Assembly: GCF_000266945.1 (NCBI RefSeq)
Contig: NC_018025.1
Coordinates: forward strand, 124,001 to 188,000
Source: Desulfomonile tiedjei DSM 6799
GTDB lineage: Bacteria > Desulfobacterota > Desulfomonilia > Desulfomonilales > Desulfomonilaceae
Length of the DNA stretch: 64,000 nucleotides
Reading direction: 5' to 3'
Shown here: piece by piece, positions 25,701 to 33,788 of the stretch
Numbering within the stretch: the stretch's first letter is position 1
Layout: the number at the start of each line of letters is the position of its first letter
The notes under the pieces: generated by a model
The model's input: only the letters and a program-made list of their open reading frames with translations
Database searches by the model: none
Told to the model about the DNA's origin: nothing
Made by a program: the position numbers and the translations under genes

Positions 25701-28066
25701 TTCATGTGACCGATCAGGCGAACAAGGGCATTGTTTCGGAAATGGCGGTTTGCGTGGTGGACGAAGCAGTGCTGGCACTTACCCGTTTTCAGACCCCAAC
25801 TCTGTCTTCTTTGGCTCAGTTCACTCTTCCGCTTGGGGTTTTCTCCGGAGACTTGCGCCTGGGCCTAGTGAGTCAGGACCTCTATCGCCTGCTCTCCACC
25901 AAACCGCTCACGGGTGGCGGCATGGGGCTGGGAGAAGTGAATCCCACGCTGCGCAAAGATTTCAGGCCGGTGGCTTATTTCAATCCGGCAGTGGTGACGG
26001 ATGCGACGGGGAAAGCTACCGTAGAGTTCACTCTACCGGACACGACCACTTCTTATCGCGTGTATGCCGTGGTCTGCGACAAACAGGCAGGATTCGCTTC
26101 GGCACAGCGGAATATGGTTGTGACCAAGGAATTTTTCGTGGAACCTTCATTGCCGCGATTTCTGGTTCCCGGGGATAAGGTCACATTTCCTCTGGTGCTG
26201 CACAACAAAACCGCTGACAAGGGGCATGCAGAAATCCGTTCCGAGGCTTCCGGAGATCTCGAATTGCGCGTCCTGCAACCGGGTATTTCACTCGAACCCT
26301 GGTCAAGTGCTGTAATCAAGGCTTCAGCGCACGCTCTGGGCGGAACGGCCGCTAAAGGCGTCATGCGATTCTCCGGGAATTTCACCGCGGATAAGGCTAA
26401 ATTTACCGATGCCATTGAACTGACACTACCCATTCATTCGCGATTTCTCCCCGTGAACAAAACTCAGATCGGGGATTTTACGCAAAAAACGCAGGTAAAT
26501 GTGTCTTTTCCGGATGCAATCAGACATATGGACCCGGGTAGCATCAATCCGGCGGATTTCAAGGCAAACATCATCTTGAGCATGACAAACTGGAGCAAGT
26601 TAACTCCCGGATTGAGATATTTGCTGCATTTTCCGTACGGTTGCATCGAACAGACCAGCTCCGGCGTAATTCCGCTGGCGGCCCTGCGAGGACTCGTACA
26701 GTCGGGGACGATTCCCGGTATCCGCATTGCGGAAGTAGACAAATTCCTGACGTCCGGGGTGAACCGGCTTCTTTCCATGCAGTTGCCTACAGGTGGTTTC
26801 GTGTACTGGCCCGGCCAGACGGAAGTCTCATGGTGGGGCACGATGTATGCTACTTTTGCGTTAATGGTAGCAAAGGATGGCGGGTTTGCTGTGCCGGAAG
26901 ACAGACTTGCGAAGGCATTGAATTTCCTCGAGGACAAGCTTTTCGATAAGAATGAAACAGACCGGTACCACGGCTCGGCATGGACGAAAGAACTTGCACT
27001 CTTCAATCTCTCTCAGGGAGGCAGGTTGACCGCTCAGGATCTCGATCGGTTCATGGCAACCTATGGTTCACTCTCGAACGAAGGAAAAGCCCTGCTGATT
27101 CTTGCAGCAAAGAAGATCAAGCTCCTGCCGGATGCGAAGCTCGTACAGATGGTCAAGCAACTGGAACCGAAGGTGGATGCTCACAGGAGCAACTACACGG
27201 ATTCTTCGTACCGTGAGATTGCTTTGTGCCTTCTGGCTGCGGTGGAAACCAAGGCGGACCGGGAAAAAGCAAATACGTGGGCAGGTCTCTTGATTCGGGG
27301 ACTTAAACCTGAAGGCCGGTGGTTTTCCACTGCAGACACTGGCTGGTGCTTGTTTGCATTGAGCAAGTATTATCGAACCGTGCACCAGGAAAAACTGCAC
27401 GCTACAAAAATAGTTCTCGATTACGGTGATAAGCCCAAAGAATTCACGCTTTCCAATGCTTCCGAATCATTGGAACTCGACCCCAAAGCGCTCGTCAAAT
27501 CAGGAAAGTTGAGTATTCAGAGCGACTCCAAATCACTGATCGGTTACACGTTGAATTTTCAGTATCCTGATGTGGTGACCGATCCTGCTCATTTGAGCAA
27601 CGGATTCACACTCACCAAACGCATGGAAAACCTGAACGGCAAGGAAGAGATCCGTGTGGGCGACGTGATCAGGGTCACGCTTGAAATGGATCTCCGCGAT
27701 CCTGCGAAAAGACGTGATTACGGCAAGCTCGAGTATCTTGCCCTGGAAGATCCTGTCCCGGCAGGTATAGTCCCCATCAATTCCGACCTGAAAACCGAAG
27801 GAGTGGACAGTTCCCAATCCAAGCCCGAGGGTTACGGACCGGATTGGATGGACAACTTTACTCCAAGCTACTTTGAGTTCCGCGACGACGGAGTCCGTGT
27901 TTTCAAAGACACGGCCTGGACCGGCCGCTACAAGTACTCATACCTTGCTCGTGCAACCGCGGAAGGCGAATTTTGGATGCGAGGCTCGAGAATTTCGCTC
28001 ATGTATCATCCGGAACGGTTCGGCAAGACATTAGGAAAGAAAGTGATTATTTTGCCGGCTCAGTAA
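22724..28066 (+). CDS. Bacterial alpha-2-macroglobulin (giant periplasmic protease inhibitor)
   Basis: A 1,780-residue protein with a signal peptide (cleavage likely after 'QAFA', no lipobox cysteine). It has macroglobulin MG domains through the first ~1,000 residues, an A2M core near 1,080 ('FNPAVVTDATGKATVEFTLP'), a thioester motif 'YGCIEQ' with Cys1307, and a C-terminal receptor-like domain. The Cys-Gln thioester traps attacking proteases, which in Gram-negative cells guards the periplasm. In many bacteria this gene is paired with pbpC, which is not seen here. Unlike the E. coli YfhM form, this one lacks a lipidation site. GGGGAGAAAG precedes the ATG. Confidence 0.93.
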   Translation: MKKGCLAGLLLSLVFLILLGQAFAEDRNLTVYAYRYNFGDNRWAVMLNFNHPVFPSNLTGATTVTAEKSGEQFDLVDPATDRPASAPSKRFILVGKKSFTKPVSITIAIEKSLTDSSGRFLLEKPFSYQFLSVTTVYVTNFSTFYRSKTDKGVKFSTTESISEDEFSKIALEIVPQVPNMKVSRQGFQNYQITGNFEFGRNYKLKIAPVAVSGGKAVLEAKEFSFTGPGIKPDISIKTDRSIVELRGRQLMSLTLSNVDKVRCELTRVPAFLLPEASGQNSGGKQTAKFNLESQIAELKKLSGISPLFLSESSQDSEVFFAKEGKDHVYPFSIPLAFRKNPDDGGAWLVSFKDPDNNFHGAASRLVQITDLSITYKSSPKNLLLWVTTLYAGQPVPGAEVLLSTVDGAKFFPGKTDENGCLIISEGQEVPSVDASGTLTKRQLLLASVGWAVAATPTDSCGLQLNGFELKPFTVTPQKAVKDSVDSYTGYAFTERGVYKPGETVHFKFLARGYEQNKIISPVGKKVHIEITDPRDEVSYSKNLELNEYGSCWDTFEVKSFFPVGTYNLKASIVRSEGKTNTFSTTFMVQEFKRIKHYASLFLKQKRVTGAFVGVKRDEDFLVADISGQYYTGGPVKHGKVRWKATLVPAVNKVKEWDAFFFGNESDTTQFMESGESMLDSQGKLSVSIPLDARLLTGIYGVEVSATVLDVDGEPATEVTTYNPIPNVMVGVSDHPKQVQTGYSAPLRIVVVDREGKSVKSGTLEVGILKQDYYYTEKRDDEGSVSESWEEGWMKTLTTQVSLTDGQAVFQPEFNEGGSYMLSFTYADDLGKYTTQIVFKVGWQEYDTWARENLKTGPRTGREILLSLNKKEYKVGDQLSAQFSIPRPVKKCLVTVEKSGILEYRVVDVNGTNGSFQITTSKEFQPNAYISVFAPAGRAGFPVYTSQVDSDIPMIYFGYANVAVRSEAQSLRVEIQPSTADLKGRPGEKKVLDFHVTDQANKGIVSEMAVCVVDEAVLALTRFQTPTLSSLAQFTLPLGVFSGDLRLGLVSQDLYRLLSTKPLTGGGMGLGEVNPTLRKDFRPVAYFNPAVVTDATGKATVEFTLPDTTTSYRVYAVVCDKQAGFASAQRNMVVTKEFFVEPSLPRFLVPGDKVTFPLVLHNKTADKGHAEIRSEASGDLELRVLQPGISLEPWSSAVIKASAHALGGTAAKGVMRFSGNFTADKAKFTDAIELTLPIHSRFLPVNKTQIGDFTQKTQVNVSFPDAIRHMDPGSINPADFKANIILSMTNWSKLTPGLRYLLHFPYGCIEQTSSGVIPLAALRGLVQSGTIPGIRIAEVDKFLTSGVNRLLSMQLPTGGFVYWPGQTEVSWWGTMYATFALMVAKDGGFAVPEDRLAKALNFLEDKLFDKNETDRYHGSAWTKELALFNLSQGGRLTAQDLDRFMATYGSLSNEGKALLILAAKKIKLLPDAKLVQMVKQLEPKVDAHRSNYTDSSYREIALCLLAAVETKADREKANTWAGLLIRGLKPEGRWFSTADTGWCLFALSKYYRTVHQEKLHATKIVLDYGDKPKEFTLSNASESLELDPKALVKSGKLSIQSDSKSLIGYTLNFQYPDVVTDPAHLSNGFTLTKRMENLNGKEEIRVGDVIRVTLEMDLRDPAKRRDYGKLEYLALEDPVPAGIVPINSDLKTEGVDSSQSKPEGYGPDWMDNFTPSYFEFRDDGVRVFKDTAWTGRYKYSYLARATAEGEFWMRGSRISLMYHPERFGKTLGKKVIILPAQ

Positions 28067-28136
28067 ACGCAGTATGTGCTGAATGCGACTTGTATCCGGT
28101 CCGGCTATTCAGCAACTCGGTTCGCTTTCATGAACC

Positions 28137-28230
28137 TAATTGGGCCGGCTCATATGCGGGCCGCACCGACTCATGGTAGGGTACGGAGTCTCTGCCGGAC
28201 CATTGATTTCATTAATTTATTCGCGAACGG
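28137..28230. repeat. Paired REP-like element, diverged copy
   Basis: GGGCCGGCTCATATGCGGGCC and GTACGGAGTCTCTGCCGGACC correspond to the two palindromes of the ~125-bp repeat family, with drift. It lies directly before a different MITE at 28242. Confidence 0.5.
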
Positions 28231-28241
28231 TATATGATGTT

Positions 28242-28329
28242 GTCATTGCGAGGAGCGGAGCGACGTGGCAATCTCCTGACTACGAGCCTGCATTCGGGGG
28301 ATTGCTTCAGGGTCTGGCATCGCAATGAC
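28242..28329. mobile_element. MITE-like repeat with perfect GTCATTGCGA ends (copy 1)
   Basis: An 88-bp element that starts GTCATTGCGA and ends TCGCAATGAC, a perfect 10-bp inverted repeat. Internal text (GGAGCGGAGCGACGTGGCAA) matches the family seen at 63411-63509 and in many bacterial genomes. It has no coding capacity. Confidence 0.75.
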
Positions 28330-28421
28330 GTGCTGACATAGCACCGAGCAGAAGCTGGAATGAGATGAGTCATTAGGAAGGATCTCTTGCTTTCCCCAAA
28401 ATTTAAGAGGTAGTAATTGTG

Positions 28422-28616
28422 ATGACAAAGTGGGCGTACGAGTTTCTCGGCCTTGTGCTGTGGATTATTTTCGTGCATTTGATAGCACCGGATATTTCGC
28501 ATGTAAGAAGTTTGCTGGCTAGCTTAATTGGATACTTCGCAGTCTGTTCGATAGCACGTGCTTTCAGTGCGAGAGACTCGCGTGTTGGGGAAGAAGAGAA
28601 GCCACAAAGCGAATGA
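28422..28616 (+). CDS. Small two-helix membrane protein
   Basis: A 64-residue protein with two hydrophobic segments ('GLVLWIIFVHLIA' and 'LLASLIGYFAVCSIA') and a polar C-terminus ('RVGEEEKPQSE'). AAGAGG lies a little far (about 11 bases) before the ATG at 28422; a GTG three bases earlier is also in frame. I recognise no family. It precedes the ankyrin gene by 58 bases and may be co-transcribed. Confidence 0.5.
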   Translation: MTKWAYEFLGLVLWIIFVHLIAPDISHVRSLLASLIGYFAVCSIARAFSARDSRVGEEEKPQSE

Positions 28617-28674
28617 TGTATCTCATCCCGAATCTAGTCTGTGCGGATCTAGACGTCAAATTGCGGGAGGCTTG

Positions 28675-29451
28675 ATGCGTAGGCTAGTTATTATTTCATT
28701 CATAGGCTGCCTCATAATCTTAGTTACACTGGCGACCGCATTTTTTTATTCCGTACCGTCTCAAGGCCCGCATAATCCACTCACTGTAGCTGCCCGAGAA
28801 GGAGATCTGAAGAGAACGAAACAACTTCTCAGAGAGGGCGCCTCAATAAATGCAGGTGATCCTGATGGCATGACTGCCCTCATTTGGGCATTAAGTTGGA
28901 AGCAACTAGAAGTTGCCAAGTTCCTCATCGATAAGGGTGCTGACGTGAATCGTCCCGACATGTATGGACGAACTCCTCTCGCATTAGCTTTTGGTACTGA
29001 TAATCTTGAAATTATTGAGTTCTTGGTGAAAAGTGGAGCCCACGTGAATGGTGACATAATGCATCGAGGAACCAGGTACAAAACAACACCCCTGCTCTTG
29101 GCAATACGGAAGAACCACTGGGATATTGTTAAACTTTTGGTTGAAAAAGATGCGGACGTCAATGCCCGAGATAGTCTCTCAGGAGAAACAGCTCTTATGG
29201 CGGCATCGCGGAAAGGCAATCTCGAATTGGTTAAGCTTCTTCTGCATAAGGGGGCCGATGTCAATGCGAAAGACCGTATAGGCGAGTCTGCATTGATGTT
29301 GGCATGCGGAAGATCATTGGAATTGACCAGAATTCTTCTGAGAAAAGGGGCTGACCCTAACGCCAGGGGAGGCAAAGAGGGAGAAACGACTTTGAGCCGA
29401 GCAAAAAACGATGAAATAGCCGATCTGTTGCGTGCAGCAGGTGGAAAGTAA
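28675..29451 (+). CDS. Membrane-anchored ankyrin-repeat protein
   Basis: A 258-residue protein. One N-terminal hydrophobic segment ('LVIISFIGCLIILVTLATAF') serves as an anchor or uncleaved signal, followed by about six ankyrin repeats ('DPDGMTALIWALSWKQLEVA' and so on). The rest should lie outside the inner membrane or in the periplasm. GGGAGG precedes the ATG at 28675. It differs from the zinc-ribbon ankyrin set at 5818-9179: it has a membrane segment, no zinc ribbon, and a different repeat order. The target is unknown. Confidence 0.88.
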   Translation: MRRLVIISFIGCLIILVTLATAFFYSVPSQGPHNPLTVAAREGDLKRTKQLLREGASINAGDPDGMTALIWALSWKQLEVAKFLIDKGADVNRPDMYGRTPLALAFGTDNLEIIEFLVKSGAHVNGDIMHRGTRYKTTPLLLAIRKNHWDIVKLLVEKDADVNARDSLSGETALMAASRKGNLELVKLLLHKGADVNAKDRIGESALMLACGRSLELTRILLRKGADPNARGGKEGETTLSRAKNDEIADLLRAAGGK

Positions 29452-29470
29452 CCTGCTTCGAACTCGCCCC

Positions 29471-29568
29471 ACTCATTGACTCATGCCGGGCCGTACAATA
29501 TGCTGAGAAGAGGCTCTCAAATCTGAAAGGAAAATTACGAAAAGGAGGGAGATCGCACTGAGACAGAA
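29471..29568 (+). repeat. Promoter/leader direct repeat, copy 1
   Basis: These 98 bp match 31785-31882 at 82 of 98 positions by hand alignment with no gaps, including an unbroken 26-base stretch that ends in an AAAAGGAGGG ribosome-site-like sequence. Both copies carry TTGACT, 17 bases, TATGCT. This copy is not followed by a gene: it faces the 3' end of the YwgA-like gene on the other strand. Confidence 0.8.
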
Positions 29569-29643
29569 TTTAGAATTTGGGACGAACTGATTCTTCTGCT
29601 CCATAATTCTGTAAATTCTAAAACTTGCAGCAATAGAATCAAG

Positions 29644-30216
29644 TTAATCCGCTCGGAATTCAACAAATCCTTTTTCTTCAAGTTCTTTTAGGGCCACTGC
29701 AATCGTATCTTCGCTGAATCTGGGTTTGATTCTCTTCACCAACTGAATGAATCTGTCTCTACTGAGATCTTTCTTCGTTCGCCCGGCGTCTCGATCTAGA
29801 TAGACAATGGTCGACCTCAATTCTAAATCTTTGGCGGAAAAAGCCCCGAACTCGTCTACCACTTTGTCAATCTTCTCCTTATTTTGATCAAGGAATTGCG
29901 CAGCCTTATTCCGAATCGATTCCGATTCACGGTCAGGAGAAATCTGATATCCTCCGTACCCTTCAGTGAAATACCTGACTTTAACCGCCCCAAAGCCCTC
30001 CACCAGATCAAGATCGCCTAAAATTTGGGCCGTAAAAGGACCATGCGTATAGAGTGAAAATTGGTAATTGGTTGGAACCTCTTCTAATTCCTGTAAGAGA
30101 AAAATTATCTTCTGAAGAGAAGTCTTGCCAAATTGACGAGACTTTCTTCCAAGGCGCTGAGCAAGTTCCGCTATCAAGGCATATCTATGCCATGGAGTGT
30201 CAATCGTGCAACCCAT
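29644..30216 (-). CDS. YwgA/SocA-like protein (Panacea-type fold suspected)
   Basis: A 190-residue protein of the uncharacterised YwgA-type group. 'GKTSLQKIIFLLQEL' and 'FSLYTHGPFTAQIL' resemble the SocA/Panacea fold seen in antitoxin-like and proteolytic-adaptor proteins (a 'LQK...LYxxGPF' layout). The C-terminal 70 residues look like a small winged helix ('EDTIAVALKELEEKGFVEF'). It starts two bases after the stop of the HD hydrolase gene, so both are on one message. As I recall, Bacillus also keeps homologues of this pair together (ywfO, ywgA). No activity is established from sequence; an accessory or regulator of the HD enzyme is plausible. Confidence 0.7.
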   Translation of the reverse strand: MGCTIDTPWHRYALIAELAQRLGRKSRQFGKTSLQKIIFLLQELEEVPTNYQFSLYTHGPFTAQILGDLDLVEGFGAVKVRYFTEGYGGYQISPDRESESIRNKAAQFLDQNKEKIDKVVDEFGAFSAKDLELRSTIVYLDRDAGRTKKDLSRDRFIQLVKRIKPRFSEDTIAVALKELEEKGFVEFRAD

Positions 30217-30218
30217 GA

Positions 30219-31520
30219 TCAGGCTCCTTTACCGCGCCCTGGCAAGGCTTCGATTATTTTCTCAGCCTCTTTTCTGTTTTCTTCGGACACGTATATTCTT
30301 ATCTGGTTCACGGACTTAAGGCCGTTTACCACACTCGACAATTTCGAAAGCGGAGTCAGAAACTGTCTCGTGTTCTTGGTTCCTTGTAGCACAGGAATGT
30401 CTTTATCCAGAAATTTGTACCACGATTGTTCTGCCCTATCAACAAACCCTACCTTATCTCCCAAATGTTGGCAAACTTCTTCGGCACGTTCCAGGTCGTC
30501 TTTATCAGGAACTTCTTTCGTTGCATAGACCTTTTTGAAATGTTTTCGCCGCCGAATAATCTCTCCATGATATCCACCTTTGCCCTGCTCCAAAAGGCCG
30601 AGGACTCGCCAATCGGTCCACTGAAAATAGGCTTTCAGACTGGCTATATTGTTTGGGGCTGGAAAGCGGCCTTTCATCTGACCTTTAAGATATGGCTCTT
30701 CATCTAGAAGGGACCTCATAGCTTCGGAAAAGTGAAAGTCATACGCTCGTCGGGTTTTGTGGAAATAGACCTGTGTGAACATCATGTAACGAGCTAGGAT
30801 GAACCCTTCAGCTGCATGCAATCCGCCTTCTTCAATTGCTAGCACAGGGGCGTCCGTCTCGGGATCGATGGCAACTGTCAAAGTTGAGACAAGTCTGTCG
30901 AGATCATAGCGTCCGTATGCCACACCTATATGATGAGAGTCACGCAACAAATAGTCGACGCGATCAGCGTCAAGCTGGCTGGATAGAAGACGTCTCCATA
31001 ATAGACTGCCCTCGTCAGGGACTTCTCCGTTCAGAAATTCCTTGATGTCCTGGGTGGTTATTCCATAGTTCCTTTCATTAGTCCGATGATTAATGATGTC
31101 TTCCATCAAGGTAACAGCTTCCGCCGAATAAGATTCATGATCGTATGGTTTACCTGTGTTCTCAGAGATAGGCATGAGTTCTTCCGCGGCATGAGAGAAT
31201 GGCCCATGTCCAATATCGTGCAGGAGGCAGGAGATACGAATCAGCGCCAACACTCGATCTAAGCCGCCGTCAGTATAATTGAGGTCGTTCTTCAGAATGT
31301 CCTCACTCCCTAATCGGACATTCTTGAACATACGTGTTGCAACGTGCATGACTCCAAGGGAGTGCTCGAACCGAGTGTGTAATGCACCAGGATAGACCAT
31401 ATCTGTCCAAGCCAATTGTCGAATTCGCCGTAACCTTTGAAACAGGGGATGATTGATTATGTCCTGCTCCCATTCGTTGAGTTCTATAAATCCGTGGATT
31501 GGGTCACGAATAGGTTTCAA
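30219..31520 (-). CDS. HD-domain phosphohydrolase, SAMHD1/YwfO-like (dNTP triphosphohydrolase-type)
   Basis: A 433-residue protein. The N-terminal half is an HD domain with 'HTRFEHSLGVMH', 'LLHDIGHGPFSHAAEEL' and later 'LDADRVDYLLRDS', the metal-binding His/Asp set. 'HDIGHGPFSH' closely matches the SAMHD1 core motif, and EF1143-type bacterial relatives hydrolyse dNTPs. The C-terminal ~200 residues ('TRRAYDFHFSEAMRSLL') fit the family's second domain. It has an unusual TTG start with AAGGA seven bases upstream. It is followed by the YwgA-like gene after two bases. It probably controls dNTP pools or acts against phage, by inference. Confidence 0.9.
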   Translation of the reverse strand: MKPIRDPIHGFIELNEWEQDIINHPLFQRLRRIRQLAWTDMVYPGALHTRFEHSLGVMHVATRMFKNVRLGSEDILKNDLNYTDGGLDRVLALIRISCLLHDIGHGPFSHAAEELMPISENTGKPYDHESYSAEAVTLMEDIINHRTNERNYGITTQDIKEFLNGEVPDEGSLLWRRLLSSQLDADRVDYLLRDSHHIGVAYGRYDLDRLVSTLTVAIDPETDAPVLAIEEGGLHAAEGFILARYMMFTQVYFHKTRRAYDFHFSEAMRSLLDEEPYLKGQMKGRFPAPNNIASLKAYFQWTDWRVLGLLEQGKGGYHGEIIRRRKHFKKVYATKEVPDKDDLERAEEVCQHLGDKVGFVDRAEQSWYKFLDKDIPVLQGTKNTRQFLTPLSKLSSVVNGLKSVNQIRIYVSEENRKEAEKIIEALPGRGKGA

Positions 31521-31784
31521 GACACATTCCTTAAACGTGCAATCATGTCAATTGGAAGGAAGCTCGGGGCCAAACTCCGCGCTGGCTGGAAAATCGCCGC
31601 TGGATCAGTGCAACACAATATTTGCCGAGACAATCACTAGCAGCTTTGTACGATTGAGAACCAATCTCCTGAAACTGCTTGTAGTAGAACTGTATACGGC
31701 TGTCAATGAGAATCGCTGAAGGCTTTCTCAAGTGATTCTGTTGAGAACCTATTCTCTTGAAAGCCCTAGAAATGGTATCGTGGC

Positions 31785-31882
31785 ACTCATTGACTCGTAA
31801 CAAACCATACAATATGCTGAAAAGAGGCTCTCAAGCCTGAAAGGAAAATTACGAAAAGGAGGGTGTCGGCAGTGACACAGAA
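31785..31882 (+). repeat. Promoter/leader direct repeat, copy 2 (in place before the peroxiredoxin)
   Basis: This is the partner of 29471-29568 and lies directly before the peroxiredoxin. It ends in AAAAGGAGGG, which could serve a GTG start at 31872 in the same frame, so an N-terminal leader of 35 residues is conceivable. Confidence 0.8.
31790..31818 (+). promoter_or_regulatory. Likely sigma-70-type promoter of the selenocysteine peroxiredoxin
   Basis: TTGACT at 31790-31795, a 17-base spacer, then TATGCT at 31813-31818. The same arrangement is kept in the repeat copy at 29471-29568 although the spacer has changed, which supports it as a conserved element. Confidence 0.5.
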
Positions 31883-31976
31883 AGTTGACGGCTGCGTCGT
31901 GCCTGCTAAGGGTCCAATTAGATCGAAAGAAATTACCGAAGCCACCGGACACGCTGAAAGGAAGGAGGAACCGATT

Positions 31977-32582
31977 ATGACTATCGCTCGTGTGGGAAGA
32001 CCTGCACCTGACTTTGAAGCAAGTGCTTACATAGAGAACGGATTCAGGAACATAAAACTTTCGGAGTTTATGGGGAAATGGGTGGTTATCTGCTTTTATC
32101 CGGGTGATTTCACCTTTGTTTGACCTACCGAACTAGCGACAGTTGCCGCAAAACATGATGAATTAGTCAAAATGGATGTTCAGGTTCTCTCCATAAGCAC
32201 AGACAGCCGCTTCGTTCATAAGATCTGGGACGAAGAGGAACTGTCGAAAATGGTCCCCTCCGGAATTCCTTTCGCAATGCTCTCCGATCCAGGTGGAGAA
32301 ATCGGAAAAGTCTACGGTGTATACGACGAAGCTGCCGGAGTCGATATTCGCGGCAGATTCCTTATCGATCCCGATGGTATCATCCAGGCCATGGAAGTCA
32401 TGACTCCGCCGGTGGGACGCAATTTCTCCGAACTCGTACGTCAGGTAAAAGCATTCCAGCACGTCCGCCAGAGCGGAGGCTCCGAAGCCACTCCAGCAGG
32501 GTGGAAACCCGGTGATCCCACTTTGAAACCGAGCCCTGCGCTGGTCGGAAAGGTGTGGAAAGAGTGGAAGGTCTCCGAGTAG
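31977..32582 (+). CDS. Selenocysteine-containing peroxiredoxin (AhpC/TSA type)
   Basis: A 201-residue peroxiredoxin with an in-frame TGA at 32121-32123 (codon 49). The flanking text 'FYPGDFTFV-(TGA)-PTELATVA' is the peroxidatic Cys motif with the Cys codon replaced by TGA, so TGA most likely inserts selenocysteine, as in the known PrxU. The downstream 'TPAGWKPGDP' occupies the place where the 2-Cys AhpC resolving Cys usually lies, but that Cys is absent, so the enzyme is probably of the one-Cys (here one-Sec) type. It reduces peroxides with an external thiol. AAGGAGGAA precedes the ATG at 31977. The RNA after the TGA can form only a modest hairpin by eye (GAACT...AGTTG); the SECIS is unproven. 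A standard gene finder would split this gene. Confidence 0.9.
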
Positions 32583-32600
32583 CCGAGAATTCCTCATGTA

Positions 32601-32711
32601 GCAATCAAAATTAAGTCCGATTTAAGATAAGAATATTGGTGGATGCCGGCCTCCGTGCCGGCACATCTTTTGTATGATTAATGATATCGATAGAAGGAAC
32701 CTCCAGAGCCC
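32601..32711 (+). repeat. Paired REP-like element, copy before the GNAT gene
   Basis: It keeps the ATTGGTGGATGCCGGC start, the CCTCCGTGCCGGCAC palindrome and the AT-rich centre with GATATCGATAGAA of 5674 and 14121. The second palindrome has decayed. Confidence 0.65.
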
Positions 32712-32714
32712 CTG

Positions 32715-33788
32715 TCAGTGCCCGGTAGCTTGCCGGTAATTCGTCGAGGAATCGCCTCCACTTTTTGCGAGTTTCAGAATGTTTGCCGATTCAGGCTGTA
32801 CGTTTCGGGCAGTCGATTTCGGCCGATGAATCCACTTATGAAAATGAAGACTGCTGGAAGTCACCTTGAATCCGCTGCGAGACAATATCTGAAGAGCAGG
32901 GTAGTTGCTGGCCAAAGTCCGAACGGCAGCAAATTCTGCACCGTTTTGTCCCAGATGACTCAGCGCTGCATGATTGAGCGCAACGCCCAGCCCTTTGTTG
33001 CGTCGTTCAGGACGCACTCCTATGAAGTCCAGGCTTGCAGCCCGAATTCCCACTGTCCGGGAGAAGTTTTCGCTTGTTTTGAAGGTTATGAACCCCTCTA
33101 CTCCTTTTCGCGAGCGAGCAACCATTACGCCAAACTGGTCGGTTCGGAAGCAGTTTTCAACTAAACGGCAATACAATGATTTCGCTATGGCGGTGTGAAT
33201 CATGGGATCGTAGGCAAAGCGATTATGCACGTGAGTCGCTTCTACAATATCCAGGACTTCCTGGCGCTCCGAAGGTCTGCAGAAATCCAACTCTATTCCG
33301 GCGGGTAAACTGGGAGCTACATCGTTTGCCAGGTGCCGTCCCATGAAGACTTCTGTTCCGACATAGCGGAAACCGCAAAGCTCCAGTGCGTGGGCAGAAT
33401 AAATGTCATCTACGGCTACCCTGCAGTCCAGAAAATCGACTTCAGGAAGTTCTTCCATGACAAATCTCAAGAGTCTCGCATGCTCCAGCGGACCGTCCGA
33501 CCTTGACAGAAGATGGCGTACGGCATACATCCTGAGCCCGAAGTGCTGACTCATCCAGGGCAAGGCCTGCAAAGCAATCAACCCCATCAAACGACCGTTG
33601 TCTCTGAGACAGATACTCTGTGTATTAGGGTCGGCAAGTGTCCCTGCCAAATAGTGTGCCATGCGATCCTTCTGAACTCCCATGGACAGCAACTGAAAAT
33701 CCTTGTGAGGATAAAATGCAAAAAGCTCTTTTGCCTCTTCGTCGCGGCTTGGATCATATGGTGCGAACACCAGTTTTCTCATATTCAC
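32715..33788 (-). CDS. GNAT-family acetyltransferase (two-domain)
   Basis: A 357-residue protein. The C-terminal domain contains the acetyl-CoA loop 'GVRPERRNKGLGVALN' (R-x2-G-x-G/A type) and 'NYPALQILSRSGFKV', which mark the GNAT fold; the N-terminal ~170 residues form a second, weaker GNAT-like part. The GTG start at 33788 overlaps the TGA stop of the transglutaminase gene (GTGA) and follows GGAGGAG by five bases, a typical coupled start; ATG 33782 is the alternative. The acceptor substrate is unknown. It is on one transcript with the upstream gene. Confidence 0.82.
   Translation of the reverse strand: MNMRKLVFAPYDPSRDEEAKELFAFYPHKDFQLLSMGVQKDRMAHYLAGTLADPNTQSICLRDNGRLMGLIALQALPWMSQHFGLRMYAVRHLLSRSDGPLEHARLLRFVMEELPEVDFLDCRVAVDDIYSAHALELCGFRYVGTEVFMGRHLANDVAPSLPAGIELDFCRPSERQEVLDIVEATHVHNRFAYDPMIHTAIAKSLYCRLVENCFRTDQFGVMVARSRKGVEGFITFKTSENFSRTVGIRAASLDFIGVRPERRNKGLGVALNHAALSHLGQNGAEFAAVRTLASNYPALQILSRSGFKVTSSSLHFHKWIHRPKSTARNVQPESANILKLAKSGGDSSTNYRQATGH

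Noticed and set aside
32121-32123. TGA read as a true stop or frameshift, giving two broken genes
   Set aside because: Both sides are one conserved frame and the codon sits at the catalytic Cys, so selenocysteine fits better.
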